DNA from: Baylisascaris procyonis
Taxonomy: Eukaryota; Nematoda; Chromadorea; Rhabditida; Ascarididae
DNA length: 64,000 bases
Assembly (NCBI GenBank): GCA_037389465.1
Contig: JAZARR010000201.1
Coordinates: 744,001 to 808,000, forward strand
Direction of reading: 5' to 3'
A model generated the notes under the pieces. It had not been told where the DNA came from. It did not search any database and saw only the letters and a program-made list of their open reading frames with translations. Of this stretch, positions 1-13,500 are shown piece by piece. The number at the start of each line of letters is the position of its first letter. Position 1 is the first letter of the stretch. Made by a program: the position numbers and the translations under genes.

Positions 1-3000
1 AAGCGATTCGAGAATCGGCAACAAAATGAAGATTTTAAGCACTTAGCTATTGGTAGTGATAGTAAAATAAGTTAAATAAATTAAATCTGTTGTTTGTTGA
101 GCGAACAAGAGTGTATTGGTGTGAGTGAATCTTATTCTTATCGGAAGTTCATACCCACCAACTAATATTTTTGCCCTAAGGCAATCTCGGCTACAAGCTT
201 TATGTATCGTTTCAGCTATGTGCAATTATTCAACATTGGCTGAGAACTATGATTAGTACGTATTATTTTGGTGATTCTACTCGGGCGCTATATTAGTTTA
301 ATTTTGATATGAAAGAGTACAGTACGGCTCATAGAAAATGGTGTATATCCACTCCCTTTAAAGTTGGGACCTCGATTGCTTCAATATTTATGACCTCAAG
401 CGAGACTCACTTCAAATGTTTCACAATTCGGCAGTGATCCCATGGAAAGAGAGACCGATTTTTGAGTTTTCCAAATTAAAACTCATTGACTGAGCATGCT
501 GTTGATCTCAAAATTGAAGAAAATTTTTTGGAAAATTTTTCAAAAAAATTCGTTGAAAAGAGGCTTATTATAACTGAAGGTGCCGCATAATTTATGCATG
601 CACACGTACACGTGGCAAACACGCGCTCAGATACCATTACATAAGTACAAAAACACGGTCAGACACATACAAAAGACGGGCATAAATCCACAATCATGTA
701 CGTTCTCTCGTATATTGAAAAAAAAGTTAGTTATATTATTAAATTGTTGAAATATCGTTGACTCATTGCTCAAAATATTATATTATATGAGAATAACTGA
801 ATAGATGAGTTGATGAATCTACGCTAAATTTTCTTCGATTATCCGCCTACAAATCCAAGCAGAGCATATTTGCTAAACGAAAGACTTGCTGTCGAGGAGC
901 AAGGAATTGAAGAGCTTTTTTTTGCGATTTGCTTTGCGAAATTTATGGAGCGATAAATGCACATTTTTCGCTTCGGTAGTTGCATTGTTTTGTGGAAATG
1001 TGGATGCGTTTCGGCGATTGTGATGTGTTCTCCTGTTCGATTCTATTTATCTTTTTATGCATAGGGAAAAAACTAAATAAATAAAGTGAGGAGATTACCT
1101 AGTAGTTTTGAAATATTTTCATTAGTTGTGAGAAAATTTAAAATCGATCAATAATTAATAAACAAAAAGAATTTTGGCGATTGATATATAAATGATCTAA
1201 GGTAAATAATCGAACAGAGAAGGGTTATTGGAAAGGAAGAGAAAGGTGAGAGAGGGGGAGATGTGCATATGTCTTTATATTCTTGAGTACACATCATTAA
1301 GAGGTAACGTAATGCCAACATTAATTCTGTGATCGGAGTTGAAAAAAAAGGGTGGTCTAAGTGCTCTGAATTGCTAATATCATGTCTTACACGAGTTGTG
1401 TCTGTAAACTTCTCGCTTTTGTGCTCTTGTGTAACCGTATACGTACCTATCAGTGATATTATTGATCCAATTCGAGCCATTTTCGGCGTAATTGTGGATT
1501 TAATTCAGTTGTTGAGCGTACATCCTCTCACTATCCTCAGAGTGAAAGTGTTAGTCATAAATGTGGAGCAGATTCCGAACAAAAACTGCAATCGGGAAGA
1601 AAAGAAGTCGGCGAAATATTTCATCTGACGATGTCCTAGTAGTCCTAGTACTTCTTTTTTTTATTAACCTCACATCTAAATTGGGATATTATGAGTTGAT
1701 CTATTTAATTCAAGCCTATGCGTGGATAAGAAGATGAGGAACATATATGATAAAGGAAATCTGCTTAGGCGAAAAGAATGTTCATCTATATATGGGAATT
1801 TCTCGGTGTAAAAATAGCTTTCCATAAATTTGGAGTGGAAAACGATTATGGCACAAATTAGAAAGAAAAATTCCAACATCGCATATCAAAATTTGCATAG
1901 TTTAATGCATATAATGTGCTATTCTTAAAAATAAATCGTTTCAAAAATTTTCTATTCAAAATTTTTATTCATCTTTGTCTCATTATCGATACAAATTACG
2001 AAATTCTGTGAACAAACGATGCGGCTATATTCGGGTAATTTGAGCGGAAGAGGCAGTATAAGATCACCGGACACCTCTAACATAGAAACGATCTTCAGCA
2101 TTTTTTTTTTCTCAAATCTGTGCATAGAAGCATCGAGATAAAAGAGAGATATATGTACACTAGAGTCAGATTTCCAAATGTACCGTTCAGCCAGTATACG
2201 TGAGCAGTATTATAATTGTCGGCCGTTGCATATTTCGTACTGAATCGCATTGACAATGCTTGCAATCGTATATTCCTTCTTGTAATCATAAGAATTGTTT
2301 TCTTGTGTTATTTTCGATCGTCGTATGCTTTGTATCTGGAATTCCTTTTTTCCCGTTTCATTCTTTTTCTCGATCTTTCTTTCTATTCTCTCTTCATGTA
2401 CGAAAAAAAGTTCGGAGATACTAGAATGGACTTGAAAATATGAAATCACGAAATTAAATATCAAAAAACTTGAGCGATTTAATCGAAATGAAGTGATGAG
2501 GCTGAACAAGAGATGTGTCAAAGTGCATATAAGTCATCATTGCGTTGATAGAAGAATAAAATGCCACTGTAGCGGTTCTATGTTCTAGACTAGTGTGATG
2601 TAATTGCTTTTCAACGGATTTCCCATCGAGGAGCAGTAAGTTCATTGTTCTTTTTTATCCACTTCATCTGCTATAGAAGGGCAGTTAGACTAAATGCAAC
2701 CGACAATTGCATCTCATCTCTCATTGAGCGTATCGTTGTCATTGGAGGTATGAGAATTATTATGCGACAAGGAATTGATTAACTAGAATTTCCTCGATGT
2801 TCCGAAGTCCGCTTTATTGGTGAAATCATATGCGCAAAATGGAGATATCAATAGATTGAGATATTTGAAAGTGAACAAAATTGATGAAAAATATCTGATA
2901 TATATTCTAAAAATATGGTTTATTTGGTGTTCGTACTCGTTATTTCTTTCATGGTTTTTGCTTTCTTGAATTCATCGTTATTGTATTGCTGGAAACATGC

Positions 3001-4190
3001 ATCTCTAATGCAACAGTTTATCTAATGAATAGGAAATATTTGAGTATGCAAACGATTTTTCGCACATCACTTGAACGACCAATAAAGAAAGTATGTATCG
3101 GTCGTCTACCTTTTAAAGCCACGAATTGAGAGAATATGAGTGTACGAGCGATTTTTTGCTCATTTTTGAGCGGCGAGTAACGAACGGATCTGCGTTGGTC
3201 TCCTAAATGTGAGTATACGAGCGATTCATCTACAATCCTCTAAGTAAGGGTCACTCCAAATTTGATGTAATCCTTAATGTTGCCATTTTGCTCAAGTTTT
3301 TTGCTTTCTCCATAGATTGGCTTTTCGTTCATTAATGCTTTGATAATTCGGCGTTGTGTTTTGCAAATGCTTTCAACGCTAAAACGAATGATCGATGGAA
3401 CTAGCTAAAGACACGCATACTGTGATGCTAGTTACGCTCCCTCAGCCGATATTCGAAGTGAAGCTCACTTTTGACCATAAACGGAAATTCGGCTCTCAGT
3501 TATGATCAGAGTTCCATTTCGACCCGAATTGTGACCGTATTCTAGCCAAACCAGTATTGAAGCCATATTTGTGGCCAAACTCATAACAGCTCTAGAACCT
3601 TGATTTATGTGTTGTTCGTATCAATTCAAGATGGCGAGTAGTTGAATTCGACGAACCGCCTTAATTCCTATAAATTCTAATAGGGAATTAGGAATCCGAT
3701 TCATTCCATTTCATTTCATCATTATCACTGCGGAACTTATGAATGGTCTATCCTTCCGGAATAGAAATAGAATCGGCTATTAGGAAATGTGGAAGAAATA
3801 TTGCTGCGCTGCCTTTGTCGTTTTTCCGCATTCATTTTTATGGCTTATTCCAGAGAATTAAGAGGATTAATTTTCATCGTTTCAGTTTGGAAGTAGTGCA
3901 TCAATTCGTCCCCTGTAGGTGTCGTCTTCGGTCGTTGTAACCTGAGTTCCTTCGCGGATAACGTTCATAAAATATTTTTCCATCTTACGTACTGATGAAT
4001 GCACACAGCTAACCAAGAATATAAGCCGGTGTTGGACATGTCGGTCGTCGGTGCCGGTCGCGGTCTGCTGCACGACGCATTTATATGTTGTCTCAACTAG
4101 GATCGATAATTTGCGTATGAGGCAAAGCGCAACGAGGCACGCCAAATGTGCACATGAGGGCGTGTCCCCTGTCTCGACTAGGCTAGATGC

Positions 4191-4214
4191 TTGGCTGGCT
4201 GGCTGGCTAGCTGG
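4191..4214. repeat. (GGCT)n repeat in the syd-1 upstream GC-rich patch
   Basis: Five GGCT-like units, then CTAGCTGG. Confidence 0.85.
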
Positions 4215-4296
4215 ATGACTAGCTAGGCGAGAGATGCTGTATTTGCCAGCGTCAAGCACCCCACATACATACACACACGATGCACGCATAGAGCAC

Positions 4297-4303
4297 ATAT
4301 AAA
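4297..4303 (+). promoter_or_regulatory. TATA-like element upstream of syd-1 exon 1
   Basis: ATATAAA followed by GC-richer sequence, about 190 bases before exon 1 and inside the GC-rich patch 3990-4350, which is unlike the AT-rich flanks. Candidate core promoter only; the 5' end cannot be placed if the mRNA is trans-spliced. Confidence 0.35.
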
Positions 4304-4493
4304 CGCCGTCAAGCCCGAACTGCGAGCCCCTCAATAAGCAAAGAAGCTGAGAGTCGTAGTTGAAGCGAAAATAAGCGCTAACAAAATCATACGCTAGTGG
4401 CTTTATCGTTGTGAGGTCGCTTCTTCGAAAATTCTTTTCTGCGTACTCATCTATAGAGATTAATTACTTCGCTAAGCTCTGATATTATTACAG

Positions 4494-4554
4494 AAGTCGC
4501 TTCGTTCTATGCCTTGGAGTCCGCAACAAGGCAAATCGTCCGATCGACAAACAG
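4494..4554 (+). CDS. syd-1: syd-1 candidate exon 1 (start codon at 4509)
   Basis: The acceptor-like TATTATTACAG ends at 4493, 15 bases before ATG, which fits a spliced-leader trans-splice site or a 5'UTR splice. The reading is [16 protein letters not shown]. The donor CAG|GTCAGC at 4555 leaves phase 1, which joins exon 2 in frame. The frame is also open back to 4494, so an upstream coding exon is not excluded. Confidence 0.55.
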
Positions 4555-7500
4555 GTCAGCAATTTTTTTTGTAATTTTACCGCATTTACTGTTGAATGAT
4601 GCTTCTTATGCTATTCCAATTGAATTTTCTTTTGTTGCAGTGAAAAGTGTTTTATGCAATAAATTTAATGAAAGTTTACACGATATATATTAATGATCAA
4701 TTTGTGGAAAAAGCGCATGATAGCGGCAAAAATGTATGCATTTATAAATAGGCAAAAAATCAACTCGTTGCAGAATTAAAGAAAAATAATAATATTTTAT
4801 GTATGTTTTTATTTGTTGTATACATGTTCCGACAAGATGGGGTATAATTATTGGGGAGGGAGTTATCTGAAGGTTTTTTTTTAAATTTACTTTTCCCTTT
4901 TCGCAATTGAATAACTATCTCTATTTCTAGCTTTTGCAAATGTGCAAAAAAAAAAAACCAAACAGAATAAGTATTAGCTTCATTTCTCTGCACTGAAAAA
5001 TGCATTTATTATTATTATTTTTTCTTCTACGGCGAATAAATATTCACTTCATTCTTGATATATAATGTGAAGTATATTTTCCAAAAAGAAATAGCGCTAT
5101 TTCCACAAGTCCTTATTTTACTGTATCTCAATGTTGAACATCTGAATCCTAAAGAAGTTACGGAAAATCTCTTTTAAATTTGCTACCTTACTATTTCGCT
5201 ACTCACTTCATACATATATTATTCTCTTCTGTTCGACAATTTCACTAATTATTTCTTTTGGTTGATGTGAAAATAATGTCAGAATATATGGAATGTTTCC
5301 CATTAAACTTTATTTCACAACTATGTAAATTTTTTGGCTTAATTTATCAGTTAATTTTGCAAATCATTATTATCTGTCGTATGAAGTATAAATCAGCTTT
5401 TGCTCATTTTCTTCTTTCCTTTTGTCGTTTTCTTCCTTCCTTCCTCACTCCTTTCTTTCATGATTCTATGTCTAAAAATTTATGCGCAATGTGCATTTTT
5501 CTTTGTGCAAGCCAAATAAGAGAGGATAAAAATATAAGCCTATAGTTGGAATTTAATCTTAATGTTTTCGGAGCTATTTCATGATTTCTTTAATGTTATA
5601 ATAATACCTACAAAACTTAATGGGCCTTTCAACCAACTAACTTTTAGTATATTTTATGAGCATCGATGAACTTCCTCCTTCCTAATCAAAAAATTCATTG
5701 CACAGAGAAATTTTTTTAAAAATCAAATTCTGTTTTCTTCTCTCTCTCTCTCTCAATTAGATGTTGTCAATTTATAATTTAATTTATAATTTAGTATTTG
5801 AATGATGTTGAAATTGTGACAACTGTTTTCTCAACGTCACTAATTTGTCATTCATTTATTGGCGTATTGCGCTTATCTCAATGAATACATATATGGCAAA
5901 TGAATAATTTCCCTCATATAAACATGTAAAACAAATTATCGTTGCTTCAATTCTGAAATTTTTTTATAAAATTTTTTTTCGACTGTTATTTGACATTTTT
6001 TTTTTTGCTTCTTTGATAGTGATAGACTTTTATCGACAAATATTGCGTAGAAACGCTTAGCTAGGTTAAGAAGGGAAGGGTGAGGAGAAGGGATAAAGAG
6101 GTGAGATATAAGGCCAGTCTGAAATGGTCATATCTTCGCAATCGCCGCTCATATCGAAAGCAGAGATTTTTCAGCGCTTCACTACATTAAATGTATATAT
6201 GAAAATTCCATAATTTCCAGAGATTTACTCCATATCTATATAGCATCATGGATTATGTGGCGGAATTTTTCTTCGTGAAACTACTGCAAATTTTTTAAAA
6301 TTATTTAAGAATTTTCAAACGAAAGATTTCTTCTTCGCCGAATCACACGTGTCTATCTAAGTTTGTATGTGAGTACATATCTTCAACTAGTAATTTCATT
6401 CATATTCCGCTAGATTTTATCGTATGTGCTATCATTTATGAAGCAATGACGTTAAAGCATTCACGACTTTTCACGTGGGGCATAATATTCAAGGTGAGTT
6501 TATGTCATTCATAGATTTCAAAGCGACATGCGTACTTCAAGAACGAGTGAAAGCGAAGAGAGCGTGTGTTCGAAGAAAATTGGTTGGTGCTATGTACTTC
6601 AAGAACTCTTCGTTTATTTCGCTCTCAATATGTTCTCACCCCTCTCAACTTTGCTGATATTTTACTGCGAACTTAGAATACCAGTAAACCCAAAATCAAA
6701 CTTAATATTAGTCAATTCGAGACGAGCGCTAATATTGGAAGATTTTTTTTGGAGAGGAGAGGGGGTTATTGAGTCCACGATATAGAGGATTAAAGCGGGG
6801 AGAGGGTTACTGCACTCACAGTTTTTCAGAACGGATATAAATCCAACGGTAGAGAAAATCTTTAGGGCACGTGGATTTGTGAACAAAGAAAAACGATATA
6901 TAATTTCATTTAGCGAATCGGAAATTACTTTTTCCGACTATGGTCTAACATTTCAAAGTGCTTATTTGTTGTGCGAGACAGTGAATTTTTTTTTCTCTAG
7001 CAATAATTGCTTACATGTCATTTAATGCCTATCTTCCACTAAATTCCTGGTTTGTAACGTCTATTCATCTGCATCAATCTTCTTACATCAAAGTAGTTTT
7101 TAAAATGCATTTTTCTTTGTTTGGCTTAAAATTTGAGAATTCTTTATCCCACTTGAAAATTATTTCCGTTGAATGTTTCGAATTTTTCAGCTTCTTTTCC
7201 CATTTATTAAAATATATTTTTTTCATCAGAATTTTTCTTTTTTTTTCTAAGTTATTTATATACAATTTTTCTTCTTGAGACTAAAGGTTTTGTGAAACAA
7301 ATTTCTTTCTTTTTTGTTTATGGTAAGGAGGAAGTGCATAGTGATTTTTCTACACATACAATTGTTACTCGTTTTTGATAATAGTGTTACACCATCATTA
7401 AAGAATTTTCGGAATTCTTAACTATCGTCTTTACCATCGACTATTATATTTTACCTTACTCAGCTATTGTCATCTCTTACCTATTGACCATCAAAAATTC

Positions 7501-10500
7501 TCTTTGATTAGTTGCCTTTTTTTTAAATCTGTCAAATTTTTCTCTGATTTTCAGAGATTTTAGGGACGACGGCCTTTTTTTCTCTGATTTTCGAGTCTTT
7601 TTTCACCACGAGACGCTCTACCAGTCTTTTTTTTTTTGCATATCAAAAATCTATACTATCAAAAACGAAATTCAATGGTTTCGTCTCATTAGTTGATTTC
7701 TATCTAGCAGATTGCTTGCAAAAAAAAAAAAGAAAAAATCGATTGCCATAGAGGTTATTTCATTGTTCTCTCAATCGTCCCTTTACAATCATTGAGAATT
7801 TTCTCGATAACTTTCTATCTTTTCTTTCATTTCCATTTATCCTTTCTTTTCTTCATTCTTTCATTGATCTCTGTTCAAAACATTTATTCCACCAATGAAA
7901 TCAATTTTATGGATTTATTGAAAGAAATGATCATTAATCATGTTCTCTTTTTTGTGTTATTCGGTTGTTGCCGATTTTTGAATTGCCGCAAAATAGTGAT
8001 TCTCATCAGCGCCTAAGTAAATGCTAAAATAGACTTTTCAAGCACTTTTTTCAAAGATATCGAAATCGGATGGAGAGTGGATGAGAGAACCTCTTGTATC
8101 GCTTATCAAAAAAAAAAAGCCAAAATTGGAGAGGATCAAATTTCCAAGAATTTCCTCGTTCTTGGTTATAAATGATTTTTGAATTTTTTTTCACTGCATT
8201 TAGTGCTCCTTCCTGATCTATAATGATGGTCCATTTACAGCCTGCAAGACGTCAATGGCTGTAATAATTAACGTAACTGTGAAAAAAATAGCGCTCGAAA
8301 ATTCAAGTCAATGACATGGCTTGCTTCCAAGCTGTTTATTGTTTTACATAGGAAACATGTTAGCATCATAAAGTATACAATGTGTTCCGGCTTCCCGAAC
8401 ACTACGATCAATGTTATGTATGGCGATTGATGAGTGAGAGCATCGACTCCCCAAGGGAAATGCTGCGAAAGTGTGAATCGCTATTTGACGTGAGCATATC
8501 TCCAATATAACACATCCTTCTGGCGATATTAATGGGTGGATCTATTCACAAAAATCACTGCTCATACATGCGTGTTTTAGAATAATAGAATGTGGTTTTA
8601 TTGAATTTCACTTTTAGTTCAGATTTAACGAAACGTTTCACCTATAAGGGATAGTAATAGTGATTGAATTTATCAGCAATTATTTATAAGCTTTTTTATT
8701 TATTTATTTATCCATTTAATCATTTTTCCTTATTCATTACTTTCGATTAACGCATATATCTCAGTTATTTTATTTATTTGAATGTTATCTCTCATTCCTT
8801 ATCAAATTTGCATAATTAGTTCGGTTACTTATGCACGCTTCAAACTAATCGTTATGAATTTCGCTTCTATATAGTTTAATCTTTTAAATTTTTTTTTTCA
8901 GCTTCGTTTACTGAATCTGCGCCTTTGAACTAGCTGGCAATTTCATTCGTCAATTTGTGTTAATTCCAGATATTTAAATTTTCGATAATGATCGAACTAT
9001 AGCAATTGTGTGATGTTGAAATTCTAACCTATATGGGCTTCCTTCGTGACAGTTTGCCTAGTGAGCTTTTTCATATAGTGCAACCCCTTATTGACACCCT
9101 CAAGGATATCGAATTTCTCATGTGAATATTTGTTAGTTCTCATTGTTGCAGTTTGTTTTATGTGATTTTCGTTGTGCATCATACGGAAGTGAATGAATTG
9201 CTTTCTCGTTTATCTAATTTGACTGAAGTTAAATGCTTGCCATAGATTCGCTAAAAGAATACAATTTTCGGATCGAAAAATGAGTGAGGGATTTCTAAAA
9301 CGTCATCGAATATTGCAATTTTATCATAAATCATTATTGAAAATTATTTAGATTTATTCTGAAAAAGCCGTTGGGTTTCTCATGTGATCTCATTTCATGA
9401 GCTAGAAATTCATTGCTTTGTTACGCAGGCTGGTATATAATATTTAAAGGAGGGGGTCGAATAGAGGTGTGAGGGGAGGGGGAAGGGTGGGGAGGGCGGT
9501 TGAATAGTGGGAAATTGCCACCGCGCACATATGAAAAGTCGGAGTACGGTTCCCTAACGTTCGTCGCACTTTTCATTTCTTTTCTAATCCAAATGACATC
9601 TGCAACTTTTTTGCTTTTTCATTACAAAAAAATAATAATTGTTTCATGTTTATAATTGAACCGAATTTCACATTTATAAATTTAAGTTATAATTTTCACT
9701 TGTAAATTTTCAATGTTTGAGAAAAGCATAAAACATTCTCTATCATCGAAATAGTCTCTTCAAAAAATGCTAGAATTCGAGTACAAAAATATTGGATTCA
9801 CATTTCTAGTATTTTCATTTAATCTCATAGAATGAATAATCAACAAATTCCTGTTAATTAAGAGATGTTTTCCTTTTTGAGCAGCGATTATTGGTGTTCG
9901 AATAGATTGGTCGACATTTTAATCAACAATTCATAGCTTAGCAACCTTCAATATGTGCTAAATATATTAATAGTAATAAGTACTCAAGTATTTTAGTATC
10001 ATCGATGATGGGATTGGCTATCACAATTTTTCGGTAAATAAACGATTTTCACAACTGTGCAAATGAATGTGATTAATATCCATGTTATGGTTTTTCCTTC
10101 TTTCTAGAGGGCATATCAATAATTTACACAATAGAAACGTTTAAAACGAACAGCTCTAGATCATATCGATACGATCACGATGAACAAATTGCCGCTAAAC
10201 TAACGGGAATTTCCTCCTGTAAATGAGGATTTAAGACGATAAACAATGTTTATGCATTACAAACGTTATTTTATAGGAATAATAAGGAAGAAAAAAAAAT
10301 ATCTATTTTATAATAAAATAATTTTCTACTATATTTACATGATCATATGACATAAGTCTAACATATTTCTATTATTTACTTGCTATCAATTTAATTTTCT
10401 CATCATTTCGAATGTAATTGCAATGAATCGTTTATTCTAGATGCTAAATAACAGAGTGAATCAAGCAGGGCTTATGTTAGGCGGAAAATTTTTTTAGGTA

Positions 10501-13500
10501 TCTTGAAGTAACTTAAAAGTTTTTTATCGTACTAAAGAAATGTTTTTCGTGCAAAGCGTTTTGTATACTTTCTCTTATAAATTAACGGTTACATAAACTA
10601 GCTGGAATTTCCTCCTTCATGTGAAGAATTCAGATGGGAGTGAAGAGGAGGGGGATGGAAATTTGCGCCTCCCTTTATGACCTAACCAGGTATTTTATTG
10701 AGTAGAACCTTTATTTTAAATCATATCGAGTAGAACCCTTTATTTTAGATCATATGGAGCAGAACCTTTAGTTTAGATCATATGGAGTAGAACCTTTGTT
10801 TTAGATCATGTGGAGTCAGATATATTGACTGACTCAATAATGGAGGAGATATGAATTAATGGAAAAGATATGAAATGTTTTCAGAAAAAATTGCATTTCA
10901 AAAATGACACAAATTTTACTGCTTTATATTGTCGTTCTCTATCGAACTTCTTTACCAATGCTGTGGAAGGGAGTCGACTCCTTTTTAAGTAGAAGTCCAA
11001 TCAATGTAAGCGGAAGAAAGAGTGCAGCTGTTCTCTGAGGTTCTGGAGGTCATCACATTATCTATACGCTAAGCAACTGCTAGGAAACCTTAAAAATTAG
11101 CGATCGTAGGGAGCTAATTTCAGAATCTATAGCACATTTGATAAAATGTCCTAGCCGACGTTCAAGCCAAGTTTCCTTGGTGACGTTATAGATTTGCACT
11201 ACCAGAGGAAGAAAATTTCAATGGTCTATAAAATTGTGCCAATCTCTGAGCAAGCCTTTATAATTGCTAGCAGCGGGGTGTTGCCATCGCAACATTGTTG
11301 TTTCATAGAAATGTGAACATAATTACGAATGTTGTTCATAATTATACACGTTACGAACTTTCCACTAAATATATAGGATAAAAAAAGAAAATTTACAGAG
11401 GCTTGAATGCTGACTATTATTGTTGTTTTTGTTGTAATATTTGATTTTGTTTCCTTTTTTTTTTCAACGTTTTATTGGAGGGTTTTTTTGCGAACAATTG
11501 AATAGCATTTTGAAAATTTTCATCGCCTCATATGGAACCAAAAATGTGCTCCATTCTTGAATACTAAATAATGTAGTGAACAAAATACCAGCTTCTTGTC
11601 GTTTCAAATAGAAAAAAAAAACGTTAAGCACTGAAGGAATGCTTCTTTTTTTGATATTCTCGAACTGTACGTTGATTGCCATTAGTAATGGTAGAGTGAA
11701 CTCGGTGTAAAGAACATAACCATAGAGAAGTATGCACGGGAACGATGGTTGGGCCTGGAAGGGATTTGGAAGCAAATAGCGCCGATAAAGCAATCAATGT
11801 TCGCATGTTGTAGTTTTGGGAAGCGGAAAAATTGACTCGAAGGAGCGGGAAATAGATTTTATATGATGTCCGCCTTAAATGGTCGTAGGCGATGATAATT
11901 GTATGATGTTTACCTGAGGTGACTACAGGCAGCGAAAAATTGTCCCTTGAAAGTTCATGATTACTGCTTACAATTGCGTGTTCACTTCCATCATCGGGTG
12001 ATGCCTTATACTGAGAAAGTGCGCATCACCGTACTCCTTACCAAGAAATTACATAATTAAAACCGTAGTTATTTCAGTAAAGACAGTGAAGCTGTCTTCG
12101 CAGTTTATTTTCGCTCTTTTTTTCGCAAAATAAAAGACTTGGTGGAAAACGGAGAAGCGAATGGAAAAAGTCTTCCGAAAAAATATTTAAAATGCCATAG
12201 TTTGTTCATCGATGATTGTTATAACACCAAGTGAGGCTTATATTAATGATGGATGTAATAATTCATATGCGACACTCGTTGAAATATTCTTAGTGCTGCA
12301 TTTGTGACATATTTTTTTATTTGTACAAAGCTTTGCAATCTGAAATGAGTTTTTTGGGCAGTGAAGTGGAAAAAATCGTCTATGATTTATGATGTAACTC
12401 AAATTTTCGGTTCGGGTGCGACTTTTTGTTTCGGATGCGAATTTTCGGATCGAGTGTCATAGGAACAAATACAGATCTTTTGGAGGGGTGGAGAAAAAAG
12501 GGAGAGGGCGGCAGGATTCAATGTAAGTATTCAAAAAAAAATTCAGCGATAGAACCAGAGTCTCCTTCAGAAAAAAGAATTTTCCAATCACGTGACAATC
12601 GGACAAAGTTGTGTACTTATAATAAATTCCCAACATAAAAGCATTTGTCTATGTGCGTATGTGCCAGCTCTATTCATTTTATTTCTCGTTGTATTAAGGC
12701 AGTTAAAGTCTATGCATTGCTTTTGGATTGAAAAAGACCATCAGTAGCAAACATCTGCAGATCCATTTGTAATTCAAGCGCGGGGAAACGAAAGGAGTAG
12801 ACGAAATCCTTCATTCTTCGAATTATGAAGCAGGCTTTTACATCTCTTCTGAAATGAATGGAAGATTCCTTTAAAAGTTCTATTCAGTATTTCAGATGCC
12901 TGGCTTCATTGATAGCTTTATAGTGGTACCTCAATCTGTTGGCTGTTTTAGCAATGAAATAAACCTTGATGTGGTGATTGGAGGCACCCGAACGTAATTT
13001 CAGAAATCATTCTCAAATAAATATGCAATCAATCAAGAAAAGAAAAAGAAATTAGCAGAAATATTGTACAACTGCCACTCGCAGTGAATCTCCATCTCGT
13101 CGAAAGAATTTTTCACTCAGTGGAATAACTCGTTTTCCTTGTTTTTTTATTTTTCACATACAACTTATCCTTGACTTATAAAATTTTAAAACATTCCTTT
13201 CTTTACTACTTGTAAGGCGTATAACTTTCCATTTCTGCCATTTGCGTAACATGCACTTGTTTAACTCTATATTACCTTTTCTAAGTAACGCTTTTTCGTA
13301 GAGATGAGGTATAAACAGTGATAAAACCTAACGTGGTGACCACTTTCGTTTTGATAATGACCCGAAGTGCACATGAATTCTACGAAACGATCGTTCACCA
13401 ATTTAATTCTCGCAATTTTGGATTGCATTGTCATCATAATCGCAGTCAACCGACTATTGTTGGCGGCTTTTGAAACGAATCTACTAATCGATCACTTTTA

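Larger units (their letters stand above)
1..4493. other. Upstream region of syd-1, no gene supported
   Basis: AT-rich, with short open frames on both strands (for example around 1150-1630 and 2100-2520) that have no recognisable product or matching splice partners. 3990-4350 is clearly GC-richer and probably promoter or 5' leader sequence. Motif GAGTRTACGAGCGATT occurs at about 3138 and 3210. Confidence 0.5.

Noticed and set aside
1148..1628. Overlapping open frames of about 100 codons on both strands
   Set aside because: They shadow each other; no recognisable product. A GTACGT donor-like site on the minus strand near 1433 has no partner exon.
2210..2521. 103-codon minus-strand frame with a Lys/Glu-rich middle
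   Set aside because: No known family, no matching splice partners; region otherwise AT-rich non-coding.
3882..4334. 150-codon minus-strand open frame in the syd-1 upstream region
   Set aside because: It arises from the GC-rich patch and the GGCT tract (repeated Ser-Gln-Pro-Ala); no family, no splice context; better explained as promoter or leader DNA.
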